NCBI RefSeq assembly: GCF_024461735.1
Contig: NZ_JANGAD010000002.1
Span: 1-64,000 of the forward strand
Length of the DNA: 64,000 bases
Source of the DNA: Anaerotignum propionicum
GTDB lineage: Bacteria; Bacillota; Clostridia; Lachnospirales; Anaerotignaceae
Direction: 5' to 3'
Below the pieces are notes generated by a model. The model saw nothing but the letters and a program-made list of their open reading frames with translations, made no database searches and was not told the DNA's origin. Each line of letters begins with the position of its first letter. The stretch's first letter is position 1. A program made the position numbers and the translations under genes. Shown here in pieces: positions 25,600 through 35,011 of the stretch.

Positions 25600-27459
25600 T
25601 TAGTTATCGCCCTCAGGCTTTGCTTCCTTATTATCCTCAGGATCCTCTTCCTTAGGTGCTTCTGTCTCTTGGTTTTCCACCTTTGATTCTTCTTTCTTGG
25701 AAGCCTCTGTCTCTTCTTCGTCATCCTCCCAAGAGCCCATATCAGCATCCCCAAAGGTTGATTTCAAAAAATTCTCCGCATCATCAATCTGGCTGAGCTG
25801 CATCTGCAATGAATTCAGAACAGATTCTACATTTTTTGCATATGCCTCTTCCTCTTCAGTGGGTTCAGCAGTTTCCATTTCATCTTCTTCGTCCCAGTCC
25901 TCAGCTTGATCTCTTTCCTTTTTTTCTTTCATTTTATCGCGGTAATTTTTCACATCTGCCATAAAACCATCCATCATTTCCGTCATACGGAATGCTGCAC
26001 TTCTAACAGCAGGTTCAATATCTTCTGCTTTCTCAGAAACTTTATTGGCCATATCTTTCATAGCTGGCTGAATTTTTTCTGCTTTTTCGCCAACTGCCTT
26101 GGCAACGGAATTCAAAGCCTCTCCCGCCTTGCCAAAAACATCTTCTACCGATTTGCCAATACCATCCTTATCAAAGCCATTGCTGCTCTGAAGAATAATC
26201 AATAAACGTTCTGCCTCGTCTGCGTTGATAATGCCTCTCTCCAGCATGCCCAAAATTGCCATACGCTCTTCCTTCATCGCCTGTTCCTCCTCATCCTTGG
26301 GATTGATGCAAATATTATATTCATCGGGTCTTTTCCCTGTTCTGCCAAAGGCGAATAAAATACTCTCCACAATACGTCTGGAAGCCTGCCCATCCCCAAA
26401 AGGATTTTTGGCTTGAGCCATCTTCTCATATGCGGCCTTGTTATCCAAAAGCTCCTTTGCAGCAGAGTAAATGGTATCCTCATCGGTACCAACAAGCTGT
26501 AGTGTGCCGGCCTCTACACCCTCTGGGCGCTCGGTTACATTGCGAAGCACCAAAACAGGCTTGCCCATTGAAGGAACCTCTTCTTGCAAGCCACCGCTGT
26601 CGGTCAACACCAAATAAGAACGACACATCAGGTTATGCATATCTTTTAAATCCAAAGGCTCCGTCAAGTGTATTCTTTCCGTTTCCCCAAGGATTTTATT
26701 CACAGGCTCCATGACTGCGGGGTTTTTATGCACAGCATAAACAACCTCCACATCAGGATACTCTTCAACCAACCGCTTTACACTACGGCAAATATTTTCC
26801 AATGGCTCCCCAAGGTTTTCTCTTCTGTGGGCAGTCATGGCTAAAACTCGCTTATTCTGAAAATCAATGTGGTTCAATTCCTCCACTGAAAAGGTATATT
26901 CCTCTTCAATGGTATGAGCCAAAGCATCAATCACTGTATTTCCTGTAATAAAAATACCATCATCATTGATATTTTCTTTTAAGAGATGCTCCTTCGCCAG
27001 TGGTGTGGGTGCAAAGTGCAAATCCGTCAATGCCCCTGTCAACCGACGGTTCATTTCCTCGGGAAAAGGCTGGTATTTATCATAGGTGCGCAGTCCCGCT
27101 TCCACATGCCCAACTTTTGTTTGATTATAATATGCAGCCAAAGCTCCGGCAAAAGTGGTTGAGGTATCTCCATGAACCAAAACAATATCTGGTTTTTCCT
27201 TGGCAATAACCTCCTCCAGCCCAGATAAGGCACGGGTGGTAATTCCAGCTAAGGTCTGCCGTGTCTGCATGATATCCAAATCATAGGCGGGATGCAAATC
27301 AAATATCTCAAGAACCTGATCCAGCATTTCTCTATGCTGTGCTGTTACGCAAACAACGCTTTGGATTTCTTCGTTTTTTTCCAATTCCTTCACAAGGGGT
27401 GCCATTTTAATTGCTTCGGGCCTTGTGCCGAAAACACTCATTACTTTCAACTTATTCAT
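25600..27459 (-). CDS. wecB: UDP-N-acetylglucosamine 2-epimerase with long C-terminal extension
   Basis: Non-hydrolysing epimerase making UDP-ManNAc for teichoic acid or capsule. Residues 1 to about 372 are a complete enzyme: VFGTRPEAIKMAPL, VHGDTSTTFAGALAA, VGHVEAGLRT, PEEMNRR, TAHRRENLG, LTDSGGLQEE. The family normally ends near 370-385. Here the frame continues to 619: a SHOCT-like helical hairpin (about 394-424, MAILGMLERGIINADEAERLL), a Lys/Glu/Ala helical stretch (430-515) with repeated EKAEKIQPA / EKAEDIEPA, and a highly acidic tail. The frame is open with no sign of an internal start. It may form a fused scaffold or regulatory tail. Confidence 0.88.
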   Translation of the reverse strand: MNKLKVMSVFGTRPEAIKMAPLVKELEKNEEIQSVVCVTAQHREMLDQVLEIFDLHPAYDLDIMQTRQTLAGITTRALSGLEEVIAKEKPDIVLVHGDTSTTFAGALAAYYNQTKVGHVEAGLRTYDKYQPFPEEMNRRLTGALTDLHFAPTPLAKEHLLKENINDDGIFITGNTVIDALAHTIEEEYTFSVEELNHIDFQNKRVLAMTAHRRENLGEPLENICRSVKRLVEEYPDVEVVYAVHKNPAVMEPVNKILGETERIHLTEPLDLKDMHNLMCRSYLVLTDSGGLQEEVPSMGKPVLVLRNVTERPEGVEAGTLQLVGTDEDTIYSAAKELLDNKAAYEKMAQAKNPFGDGQASRRIVESILFAFGRTGKRPDEYNICINPKDEEEQAMKEERMAILGMLERGIINADEAERLLIILQSSNGFDKDGIGKSVEDVFGKAGEALNSVAKAVGEKAEKIQPAMKDMANKVSEKAEDIEPAVRSAAFRMTEMMDGFMADVKNYRDKMKEKKERDQAEDWDEEDEMETAEPTEEEEAYAKNVESVLNSLQMQLSQIDDAENFLKSTFGDADMGSWEDDEEETEASKKEESKVENQETEAPKEEDPEDNKEAKPEGDN

Positions 27460-27499
27460 TCTATGAGCCGCGCTCCTTTATATCTGATTTACACCAAAT

Positions 27500-28378
27500 T
27501 TACTTAATAAAATTGGTGATTTTACCGATCCCATCAATCTCACATCTCACCGCATCACCCTTTTGCAGGAATCTAGGAGGATCGAAGCCCATACCTACTC
27601 CTGCCGGTGTACCCATAGCAATAATCGTGCCTGCTCTTAGGGTCATCCCCTGAGAAAGCATGCTGATTACCTCTGCAATTCCCGTAATCATGAAAGATGT
27701 ATTACTATCCTGTCTTAATTCATCATTTACATAGCAACGAATCCCCAAAGCTGGTGGGTTTGAAAACTCATTTTTCGTAACAATCCATGGTCCGATGGCT
27801 GTAAAATCATCCAGGCTTTTACCAAAATACCACTGTTTATGGGCTGTCTGTAAATTTCTAGCACTAAAATCATTGATAATGGTATAGCCAAAAATATGGT
27901 CGAAGGCATCTGCCACAGAAACATTTTTTGTTTCCTTGCCAATAATAACCCCAAGCTCTACCTCATAATCCAGGCCATCCACTATATCCCAATGTCCGTC
28001 AATCATTTCTTCATCAGCAACCGCAAGGTTTACACGCTTGGAAAAGAAAATAGGAACCGGTCTTTCTCCGCCAAAGGCTTCGCCATGAAATTTGGCTGCC
28101 TCTTCTGCATGGGCATAATAATTGATCCCCAAACAAATTAAATCCTGTTTTGGCACGGGAATGGGGGAAATCACCTTCACCTCTCGCATGGGGATACCAC
28201 GCATCAGTTCCTTGTTTTTATCTAACTTTTTCTCTTTTTCCGGTGTCATCAAATCTAAAAATTCATTCATATTATGTGCAGTACAGCCCAAGTAATTCAC
28301 AGGCACAACTTCCAAACCGTCATTTTTCAGTACACCGACCTCAACTCTGCCGCCACGCTTAAATGTTAAAACTTTCAT
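27500..28378 (-). CDS. Fumarylacetoacetate hydrolase family protein
   Basis: A 292-residue member of the FAH superfamily, which includes C-C bond hydrolases, decarboxylases and acylpyruvases. It carries ICLGINYYAHAEE, the metal-binding EVELGVIIGKETKNV, GYTIINDFSARNLQ and the C-terminal GTIIAMGTPAGVGMGFDPPRFL. The substrate cannot be read from sequence. ATG at 28378 is chosen for the GGAGGG 8 bases upstream. It precedes wecB by 40 bases on the same strand, so they may be co-transcribed without an obvious functional link. Confidence 0.87.
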   Translation of the reverse strand: MKVLTFKRGGRVEVGVLKNDGLEVVPVNYLGCTAHNMNEFLDLMTPEKEKKLDKNKELMRGIPMREVKVISPIPVPKQDLICLGINYYAHAEEAAKFHGEAFGGERPVPIFFSKRVNLAVADEEMIDGHWDIVDGLDYEVELGVIIGKETKNVSVADAFDHIFGYTIINDFSARNLQTAHKQWYFGKSLDDFTAIGPWIVTKNEFSNPPALGIRCYVNDELRQDSNTSFMITGIAEVISMLSQGMTLRAGTIIAMGTPAGVGMGFDPPRFLQKGDAVRCEIDGIGKITNFIK

Positions 28379-28789
28379 ATCCAACACCCTCCTTTATTCG
28401 GTCTTCTTTCGTAATCAATATTTTTCTAGTTTATATCATATCATAAAAAATGTACGAAGCAAAGAGCAATCCGGAGATTTCATCAAGTATACAACGATAT
28501 TCGCCATTTTGTGCATTCATTTTTTGCATAAATATACCGATTTTATTTATTGAAAAATCTTTTACTCCTTAAAATTTATTTTAATAATTTATAAGAAAAC
28601 CTTTCATGCCATCCCTTATTTATTCTCTCGAAAAATGAAGTTTTCTTAAATTAATTTTGTTCTAACCCTTAAATCAACAATATCATTTCAATTCTACGTT
28701 AAAAGTGGACAAAAGTTGCCTTTGGTCAATAAGTATTTTAATATTAATATACAAAAAAATTCATTTCTTTTTATTTTTGTTGATTTCTA
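28379..28789. other. AT-rich intergenic region upstream of argG
   Basis: No reading frame is convincing. Near 28515-28535 and 28818-28836 there are TGCAT/ATTCAT half-sites that vaguely resemble ArgR operators, but no well-formed 18-bp ARG box is seen. It presumably holds divergent promoters for the FAH gene and argG. Confidence 0.4.
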
Positions 28790-28818
28790 TTGCATTTCAT
28801 CCCCTTATTATGTATAAT
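28790..28818 (+). promoter_or_regulatory. Promoter of argGH
   Basis: TTGCAT at 28790-28795 and TATAAT at 28813-28818 with a 17-base spacer. Two ATTCAT half-sites follow just downstream (from about 28816), where an arginine repressor could bind. Confidence 0.7.
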
Positions 28819-28874
28819 TCATTTATATTATTCATTGGAATCCAGTTTTTCAATATAAGGAGGATAAACCTATC

Positions 28875-30092
28875 ATGAAAGAAAAAATTGTATTGGCGTA
28901 TTCCGGCGGTCTTGATACTTCCGTTATCATCCCTTGGTTAAAAGAAAACTATGATGCAGAAGTTATTGCTGTTTGCGGTGACGTAGGTCAGGGTAAGGAA
29001 ACAGATGGCTTGGAAGAAAAAGCACTGCGCACCGGTGCCAGCAAGCTTTATATAGAAGATTTGACAGAAGAATTCATTACAGATGCTATTTACCCTTGTA
29101 TTAAAGCAAACGCTGTTTATGAAGGTAAATATCTGTTGGGCACTTCCATGGCTAGACCCATTATTGCGAAAAAGTTGGTTGAAATCGCAAAAAAAGAAGG
29201 CGCTACGGCAATTTGCCACGGTGCAACTGGCAAAGGTAATGATCAAGTTCGTTTTGAATTGACCATTAAAGCTTTGGCACCGGAATTAAAAATTATTGCT
29301 CCTTGGCGTTTAGATACATGGGGTATGGAAAGCCGCGAAGACGAAATGGCTTACTTAGAAGCAAGAGGCATTCCTTTCCCAGTGAAAAAGGATGATTCCT
29401 ATAGCCGTGACCGTAACATCTGGCACCTAAGCCACGAAGGCTTGGAATTGGAAGACCCTGCAAACGAGCCTAACTATGAGCATCTTCTGCAGATGGGGGT
29501 TTCTCCTGAAAATGCACCTGATGTACCAGAATATGTAACTGTTGATTTTGAAGCAGGCATTCCCGTTGCTGTAAATGGCGAAAAATTGTCCCCCATTGCT
29601 TTATTGACAAAGCTCAACGAAATTGGAGGGAAAAATGGCATCGGTATCATTGATATCTGTGAAAATCGCGTGGTTGGCATGAAATCCCGTGGTGTTTATG
29701 AAACACCAGGCGGTGCAATCCTTTACTATTCACACCGTGAATTGGAATACCTTTGCTTAGATAAGAAAACTTTGTCTTTTAACGAAGTTGCAAGCAATAA
29801 GCTGACAGAATTGGTTTACAGCGGCGAATGGTTCACTCCTTTGAGAGAAGCACTTTGCGCTTATTTCGACCATACCAACGAAACCGTTACCGGTTCTGTA
29901 AAAATGAAGCTGTATAAAGGCAATATCATCTCCGCAGGAGCAACCTCCCCTTACAGCTTGTATAATGAATCTATCGCAAGCTTTACAACAGGAGAGCTGT
30001 ATAATCATAAAGATGCTGATGGCTTTATCAACTTGTTTGGTTTGTCCATGAAGGTTCGTGCTATGATGCTGCAAAACAACCAGAATAAATAA
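28875..30092 (+). CDS. argG: Argininosuccinate synthase
   Basis: ATP-dependent condensation of citrulline and aspartate. The 405-residue protein shows the PP-loop [36 protein letters not shown], and [13 protein letters not shown], all hallmarks. A GGAGG lies upstream. It is followed by argH. Confidence 0.97.
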   Translation: MKEKIVLAYSGGLDTSVIIPWLKENYDAEVIAVCGDVGQGKETDGLEEKALRTGASKLYIEDLTEEFITDAIYPCIKANAVYEGKYLLGTSMARPIIAKKLVEIAKKEGATAICHGATGKGNDQVRFELTIKALAPELKIIAPWRLDTWGMESREDEMAYLEARGIPFPVKKDDSYSRDRNIWHLSHEGLELEDPANEPNYEHLLQMGVSPENAPDVPEYVTVDFEAGIPVAVNGEKLSPIALLTKLNEIGGKNGIGIIDICENRVVGMKSRGVYETPGGAILYYSHRELEYLCLDKKTLSFNEVASNKLTELVYSGEWFTPLREALCAYFDHTNETVTGSVKMKLYKGNIISAGATSPYSLYNESIASFTTGELYNHKDADGFINLFGLSMKVRAMMLQNNQNK

Positions 30093-30211
30093 ATCAAAAA
30101 ACCTTTTTGGGGCTTTGCCCCATACCCAAATGCTTTGAAACACAAAAAGCTCACTGGGTTTGGGACAAGGCTCTTTGGTTTTTATGGATGAATAAGAAAG
30201 GATGCGTATTT
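30093..30211 (+). other. argG-argH spacer with hairpin repeat
   Basis: The 119-base gap contains a GGGGCTTTGCCCC palindrome and further short inverted repeats resembling those at 3740-4054. No terminator T run is evident, so argH is probably still in the argG transcript. Confidence 0.4.
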
Positions 30212-31591
30212 ATGAAACTTTGGGGCGGCCGCTTCACAAAATCCACTGATAGCTTTACCGACCATTTCCATTCCTCCATTTCCTTTGACAGCCGTATGTA
30301 TCAAGAGGATATTACAGGCAGTATGGCTCATGCGGCGATGCTGGGCAAGCAGGGTATTATCCCCCAAGGTGATGCGGATTTGATTATCAAAACGTTGGGA
30401 GAAATCCTAGCAGACATTGAAAAAGGGGAAATTGCATTCGACGAAAAGGCAGAGGATATCCATATGAATTTGGAATCCATTCTCATTAGCCGTATCGGAG
30501 ATGTAGGTAAACGCTTGCATACAGGAAGAAGCCGTAACGATCAGGTGGCTTTGGATACCCGTATGTATACAAAAAAAGAAATCCTAACAATCCAAACCTT
30601 GGTGAAGGAGCTGATGGAGGTTTTAAATACCTTAGCCGAAAAAAATACGGAAACCATCATGCCCGGCTATACTCATTTACAAAGAGCACAGCCTGTAACT
30701 TTGGCACACCATCTCTTGGCATATATCGAAATGTTCAAACGTGATTATGATCGCTTGACAGATTGCTTCAAGCGTACCGATGTACTGCCTTTGGGCAGTG
30801 GTGCATTGGCAACAACCACCTACCCCTTAGATCGAGAATTCGTAGCCAATCAGTTGGGTTTTAGCGCAATCACCCAAAATAGCATGGATGGTGTTTCCGA
30901 CCGTGATTTCTGTGTTGAGTTGGTATCTGATTTATCTATTTTGATGATGCATTTAAGCCGTTTTTGCGAGGAAATTATTCTTTGGAGCAGTCACGAATTC
31001 CGCTTTATTGAACTGGATGATGCTTATTCCACAGGCTCAAGCATTATGCCCCAGAAAAAAAATCCCGATATGGCAGAATTGATTCGCGGAAAAACCGGTA
31101 GAGTCTATGGACATTTGATGGGTCTTTTGACCACCATGAAGGGCTTACCCTTAGCATATAACAAAGATATGCAGGAGGATAAAGAAGCCTTATTCGGTGC
31201 TATTGATACCATAAAAATGTGCGTCCCCGTATTTACAAATATGCTTGCTACCGTTACCGTTCGGGAACAGAATATGCTGGAGGCAGCTAAAGGCGGCTTT
31301 ACCAATGCTACCGATGCTGCGGATTGGCTGGTGAAGCAAGGTGTTCCCTTCCGTGATGCCCACGAGATTATTGGAAAATTGGTTTTATATTGCATCCAGA
31401 ATAACACAAATTTGGACGATTTGAGCTTGAACGAATATCAAGCAATTTCTCCAGTATTTAATGAAAGCGTATATGCCGCAATCTCCGTAAAGCAGTGTGT
31501 AGAGGCAAGAAATGTTATCGGCGGACCTGCAAAAGCAGTTACCACTAAGGCAATTGAAGCAAATAAGGCTTATCTCAACGCTTTGGTTTAA
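30212..31591 (+). CDS. argH: Argininosuccinate lyase
   Basis: Cleaves argininosuccinate to arginine and fumarate. From the ATG at 30212 (AAAGGATG upstream) the protein has 459 residues, the family norm, starting [13 protein letters not shown]. Signature [15 protein letters not shown] and [12 protein letters not shown] are present. A longer upstream frame with a non-homologous leader is rejected. Confidence 0.96.
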   Translation: MKLWGGRFTKSTDSFTDHFHSSISFDSRMYQEDITGSMAHAAMLGKQGIIPQGDADLIIKTLGEILADIEKGEIAFDEKAEDIHMNLESILISRIGDVGKRLHTGRSRNDQVALDTRMYTKKEILTIQTLVKELMEVLNTLAEKNTETIMPGYTHLQRAQPVTLAHHLLAYIEMFKRDYDRLTDCFKRTDVLPLGSGALATTTYPLDREFVANQLGFSAITQNSMDGVSDRDFCVELVSDLSILMMHLSRFCEEIILWSSHEFRFIELDDAYSTGSSIMPQKKNPDMAELIRGKTGRVYGHLMGLLTTMKGLPLAYNKDMQEDKEALFGAIDTIKMCVPVFTNMLATVTVREQNMLEAAKGGFTNATDAADWLVKQGVPFRDAHEIIGKLVLYCIQNNTNLDDLSLNEYQAISPVFNESVYAAISVKQCVEARNVIGGPAKAVTTKAIEANKAYLNALV

Positions 31592-31628
31592 AATTAAAAT
31601 ACACTGTTTTTAACATATGAATGTATGA

Positions 31629-31664
31629 AAAAACGCTCGACCATAAGGGTCGGGCGTTTTTTGA
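31629..31664 (+). terminator. Terminator of argGH
   Basis: AACGCTCGACC / GGTCGGGCGTT stem with a 5-base loop followed by TTTTTT. Confidence 0.8.
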
Positions 31665-31718
31665 TACATAGGAAATCATTTCAAGTAAAAAATTTCAATA
31701 TATACTAAGCAACAACTA

Positions 31719-31877
31719 TTAAGATTTCGATGTCTCTTCATGTTTTTCCAGATGCCTTCTAAGCACAAGATTAACATATTGAGAGAAAGAACGGTCATCT
31801 TTTTCAGCCAGTTCCTTTATCCTTTCAATAATGTCACTATCTAAAGTCATGCTAACCTTCTCTTTCAGTGGCTTCAT
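31719..31877 (-). CDS. Small ribbon-helix-helix (CopG/Arc-type) DNA-binding protein
   Basis: A 52-codon gene with GAGGTG 8 bases before the ATG. The product has the ribbon-helix-helix pattern: an N-terminal strand KVSMTLDSDIIERIKELA, then helix B with DRSFSQYVNLVLRRHLEKH. Such proteins dimerise and bind short operator repeats as repressors or antitoxins. No toxin gene is adjacent. It is transcribed divergently from the SLOG-family gene, and the shared intergenic region has a 9-bp direct repeat that could be its operator. Confidence 0.78.
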   Translation of the reverse strand: MKPLKEKVSMTLDSDIIERIKELAEKDDRSFSQYVNLVLRRHLEKHEETSKS

Positions 31878-31933
31878 CTAAATCACCTCTATTAGAATAA
31901 TAGCATTATATCCCCTTTTTCATTGACTTATAA

Positions 31934-31952
31934 TATAAAGTAGTATAAAGTA
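31934..31952. promoter_or_regulatory. Tandem 9-bp repeat, candidate RHH operator
   Basis: TATAAAGTA occurs at 31934-31942 and again at 31944-31952, a 10-bp period close to one helical turn, as favoured by ribbon-helix-helix dimers. It overlaps the promoter region of the SLOG-family gene (TTGACT at 31923-31928) and lies between the two divergent genes. Confidence 0.5.
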
Positions 31953-31976
31953 TGCTTATATAGGAGGTGATAAATC

Positions 31977-32447
31977 ATGCCTAGACATACTTGCTGTTTT
32001 ATTGGAAATAGAAATTTACCAGTAAAAAACATTCAAAGAATTTTGTTAGACCTTGACCGAGAGATTGGTCATTGTATCTCTAATGGAGTCAGTACCTTCA
32101 TTTGCGGAGGCACTTTAGGGTTTGACCAAATAGCTGCTTCTTTTATTATCGCAAAAAAGGAACTAGGTAAGAAAATCCGACTGATCTTTTTGCTCCCATG
32201 TAAAAATCAGGACAGTTTATGGAATACGGAAGAAAGAAAATTTTTAAAAGAATTGTTAAGTGAGGCAGACAATATCATCTATATTACAGAAAATACTAGC
32301 CATTCACTCTTAAATGAGCAGAATCGTTACATAATTGAACAATCTTCTTATTGCATTTGTGCATTACAATCTAAAAAGAGCGAAACAATTCAATTAATAC
32401 AATTTGCAGAAGAGAGAGGATTAAAAATTGTAAACATTGCAGAATAA
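31977..32447 (+). CDS. SLOG-superfamily protein (DUF1273/YpsA-like)
   Basis: A 156-residue Rossmann-like protein of the SLOG superfamily, related to YpsA and to the LOG and DprA folds, which bind nucleotides or nucleotide derivatives. Visible motifs are the N-terminal CCFIGNR strand-loop, a glycine-rich FICGGTLGFDQIAAS loop (about 41-55), LLPCKNQDSLWN, and QNRYIIEQSSYCICAL. The biochemical role is unknown. AGGAGGTG precedes the ATG. The divergent RHH gene may regulate it. Confidence 0.8.
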   Translation: MPRHTCCFIGNRNLPVKNIQRILLDLDREIGHCISNGVSTFICGGTLGFDQIAASFIIAKKELGKKIRLIFLLPCKNQDSLWNTEERKFLKELLSEADNIIYITENTSHSLLNEQNRYIIEQSSYCICALQSKKSETIQLIQFAEERGLKIVNIAE

Positions 32448-32541
32448 CCACCTGCAATTAATATTTTATTTCAATTGGTTCTTCTCTGTAGCTTTGTTAC
32501 CCACCGTTCCTTAACATAAGCACAAATATCTATCTATTAAA

Positions 32542-32574
32542 AACAGTCGTAGACTTGAAAATTCTACGACTGTT
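32542..32574. terminator. Bidirectional terminator between SLOG and HAD genes
   Basis: AACAGTCGTAGA / TCTACGACTGTT is a perfect 12-bp stem with a 9-base loop between convergent genes. Only modest A/T runs flank it. Confidence 0.75.
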
Positions 32575-32589
32575 CTAAAAACCATGATC

Positions 32590-33240
32590 CTAAAACAACT
32601 CCCCCACTGCCTTCGGAGTCTTTGCAATATAATCAGCTCCACAAGCTTCAAATTCAGCCCTGCCTCCATAACCAAACTCCACCGCAATGCAAGGAATGCC
32701 TACCAAATGGGCACCCTCCACGTCAAACTTACGATCCCCTACCATAATCGCATCTTCTTTTTTTGCACCCAGAGTTTCCAAAACATATTCAATCACCTTG
32801 GCCTTTGTGTCACGCCCCACCTCTCGATTATCACCGCCAATGACGTCAAAATATCCATCTATCTCAAAGTGCTTCAATATCCGCACCGCTGTTTCTTCTT
32901 TTTTGGATGTAGCAACAACCAAACACTTTCCTTTTTTCTTTAATTCCTCTAACATTTCAGGAATGCCATCATACACTTTATTTTCAAATAGGCCCACTGT
33001 GGCATAGCGTTCCCTAAAATATCCCAATGCCCTTTGGGCGTCCTCCTGATTCATCTGAAAATCCTCTATAAAGGTTTTTATTAATGGAGGCCCAACAATA
33101 AATTTCAAATCTTCGTCTGCCCATTTTGGAATGCCCATTTTCTCCTGCATATGCTGTGCAGAGCGAATAACCCCTTCGGCAGAATCCGTTAATGTACCAT
33201 CTAAGTCAAATATGATGATGCTTTGCTGTAATTTTTCCAT
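32590..33240 (-). CDS. HAD-family phosphatase (phosphoglycolate phosphatase-like)
   Basis: A 216-residue haloacid-dehalogenase hydrolase. Motif I is IIFDLDGTLTDS with the nucleophilic Asp, motif II is VVATSKKEE, and motif IV is IMVGDRKFDVEGA. The cap is the alpha-helical C1 type seen in Gph/PgmB-like enzymes. Substrate is unknown; phosphoglycolate and nucleotide monophosphates are the common guesses. AAGGAG precedes the ATG. Confidence 0.87.
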   Translation of the reverse strand: MEKLQQSIIIFDLDGTLTDSAEGVIRSAQHMQEKMGIPKWADEDLKFIVGPPLIKTFIEDFQMNQEDAQRALGYFRERYATVGLFENKVYDGIPEMLEELKKKGKCLVVATSKKEETAVRILKHFEIDGYFDVIGGDNREVGRDTKAKVIEYVLETLGAKKEDAIMVGDRKFDVEGAHLVGIPCIAVEFGYGGRAEFEACGADYIAKTPKAVGELF

Positions 33241-33584
33241 TCTTCTTCTCCTTCTTTTTCATTGTAAATCCTATTCACGCTACCTCATTCTTCTTACTAA
33301 GCCTTAAAGTTTTGTATATTTTACCCCAAATATCCTCTGACTGCAAATAAAAAACCCCTAAAGTTTTCTTTAAGGGATAAAGATGTGGAAAACCTATTTT
33401 CAGAACAAAAGAAAAACCTTTTTTCCCATGACTAATCCTTTTCTTATAAATTACATTCTTTGGTACCTGTTCGCCAGTTATAAACATATCATCCTGATGC
33501 CACTAAATTACCCTAAGAGATTCAGACCTGAAATTTAAAAAGGGTGCCAACTTTATTGGCACCCCTCCCCCCAAATATTTCACT
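33241..33584. other. Intergenic region between spoIIP and the HAD gene
   Basis: It contains the spoIIP terminator and a second minus-strand terminator-like hairpin at 33345-33377 (CCCTTAAAG / CTTTAGGG then GTTTTTTATTT). A 70-codon minus frame crosses this hairpin and does not look conserved. The second hairpin might end a small RNA starting around 33500, but no clear promoter is visible. Confidence 0.35.
33541..33563 (-). terminator. Terminator of spoIIP
   Basis: GGGTGCCAA / TTGGCACCC perfect 9-bp stem with a 5-base loop. On the minus strand TTTTTAAATTT follows. Confidence 0.8.
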
Positions 33585-34658
33585 TTACTGTGTATCCTTT
33601 AATAATACATCTGCCAAGATTTTTGCTAATGGCTTCATGGCATTCATTGCTTCTTGTTTTGTGTTGGTCTGAGCCCCCACTTCAACCAAGGCAGAACGGG
33701 GCATATAGTGTAAAATAAAGCGATATGGGTTCAAATAAATCCTTCGGATAAAGCCTGGATATTCCTGCCCCGCCAATGTTTTCATTTGTAAACTAAAAGC
33801 TAGATTTTGCTTGATGTACTTATTTTCCAGCCACGAAACAGGTTCTGCGTGCCCATCCTTATTTAATCGGCAAATGCCGTTAACAAACATCACTTGTGCT
33901 GTGGATTTACCATTAATATCTGTGACCAGTCTTAAGCTCTCATCAATACCATCTCTATGCAGATCAATACAAACCTCAATAGACGGATATTTCTTTAATA
34001 TTTCCTCTACGGCGGGGCCGCTGCGCTCATAAGCACCCTCCCTTTTCAGAGAACCATTCACAGAATCATATACAGTCATATCATGGAGTACACTGACTCC
34101 GTAGTCCTCTTCCAATATACGCTTTAACTCCTCCCCAACACCGCAAATCCCCTCTTGAAGTCCCTTGGACATATCACTGTCCGCAAAATCCTCATTGGTA
34201 TGGGTATGAAATATCAAAATTTTAGGTTCCTTCATCGTTGGCTTTATTGAAAAATCCATGGAAAGGGCTTCGTCTACATTAATATCTCCCTCTAGCAGAG
34301 ATGTTCTGCTATCCACAGTATAAAAAGTGCTTTTTAAATAAGAAAAGTCCTTCATTTTATTCAGGACATCTGCCGTTATATGTACGCTGTTTTGATTGCT
34401 AGGAATTTCGCCCTTCTGCTGAAACTCCACATCTTTTACACCCCAGACGGCAACATCATCATGACCATCCTCAGCAACTTTCTGCCCAGTCGTAAGGCCT
34501 TGCGTAGACAGTTCCCCATGGGATACTTGTCCCGGTAGTACTTCCGCCAAAAGCCATCGTCCGCCGCCCATTTGTAAAAAAAACGGCAAAAACAGCAGAA
34601 AGACGAAAAGTCCAAAAAGGCTTAGACCCAGTTGTCTTCCGGCACCTTTTTGTTCCAC
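33585..34658 (-). CDS. spoIIP: Stage II sporulation protein P
   Basis: Peptidoglycan amidase/endopeptidase of the DMP complex that drives engulfment in the mother cell. The protein has 357 residues with one N-terminal membrane segment (about 12-30) and the SpoIIP catalytic region with ILIFHTHTNEDF, VCIDLHRDG, and the C-terminal PRSALVEVGAQTNTKQEAMNAM. The start is GTG at 34658 because GGGAGG lies 8 bases upstream of it but only 2 from the GTG at 34664. Expression would be sigma-E dependent in known spore formers; I did not find a clear sigma-E promoter. Confidence 0.9.
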   Translation of the reverse strand: MEQKGAGRQLGLSLFGLFVFLLFLPFFLQMGGGRWLLAEVLPGQVSHGELSTQGLTTGQKVAEDGHDDVAVWGVKDVEFQQKGEIPSNQNSVHITADVLNKMKDFSYLKSTFYTVDSRTSLLEGDINVDEALSMDFSIKPTMKEPKILIFHTHTNEDFADSDMSKGLQEGICGVGEELKRILEEDYGVSVLHDMTVYDSVNGSLKREGAYERSGPAVEEILKKYPSIEVCIDLHRDGIDESLRLVTDINGKSTAQVMFVNGICRLNKDGHAEPVSWLENKYIKQNLAFSLQMKTLAGQEYPGFIRRIYLNPYRFILHYMPRSALVEVGAQTNTKQEAMNAMKPLAKILADVLLKDTQ

Positions 34659-34664
34659 CGGCAC

Positions 34665-35011
34665 CGCCTCCCTTCATACAAAGTTTATGCCCATAAAAAG
34701 AGGCATAGAACTATAATATGCAGTGAAGCAATTCACTTTTTCCCCAGGGCACATATCAAGTGAAATATTCAAAATCCCCTTTCCCTAACCTTATAAGGGG
34801 AATAACCCTCTCCACGTTAGCAAAGGAATCTATCCTCTTTTTTAATGAACATACAAAACTGGGATTCAAAATTCCGTAAACCCATCAAAAAAAGCCTTTG
34901 TTATTTTAACAAAAGCTCTTTACAATCTCAAATGACATAAAACCCCCGCAGAGGTAGCTACGAGGGCTTTATGCATATAGAGTTATGGTTTGTATGTTCG
35001 TAGGAACAAGA
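34665..35011. other. Intergenic region upstream of spoIIP
   Basis: Holds the aminotransferase terminator at 34941-34972 and a second A/T-flanked hairpin (GCCTTTGTTA / TAACAAAAGC, about 34893-34915). The rest would be the spoIIP promoter region. No gene is seen. Confidence 0.4.
34941..34972 (-). terminator. Terminator of the first aminotransferase gene
   Basis: On the minus strand a GCCCTCGTAGC... / GCGGGGG stem is followed by GTTTTATG. The stem is imperfect but the position, 40 bases past the stop, is right. Confidence 0.55.

Noticed and set aside
31719..32447. Classical type II toxin-antitoxin pair
   Set aside because: The neighbour of the RHH gene is divergent and a SLOG-fold protein, not a RelE/ParE/MazF-type toxin.
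33275..33487. 70-codon minus-strand frame after spoIIP
   Set aside because: It runs across a terminator-like hairpin and has no recognisable family; kept only as part of the intergenic description.
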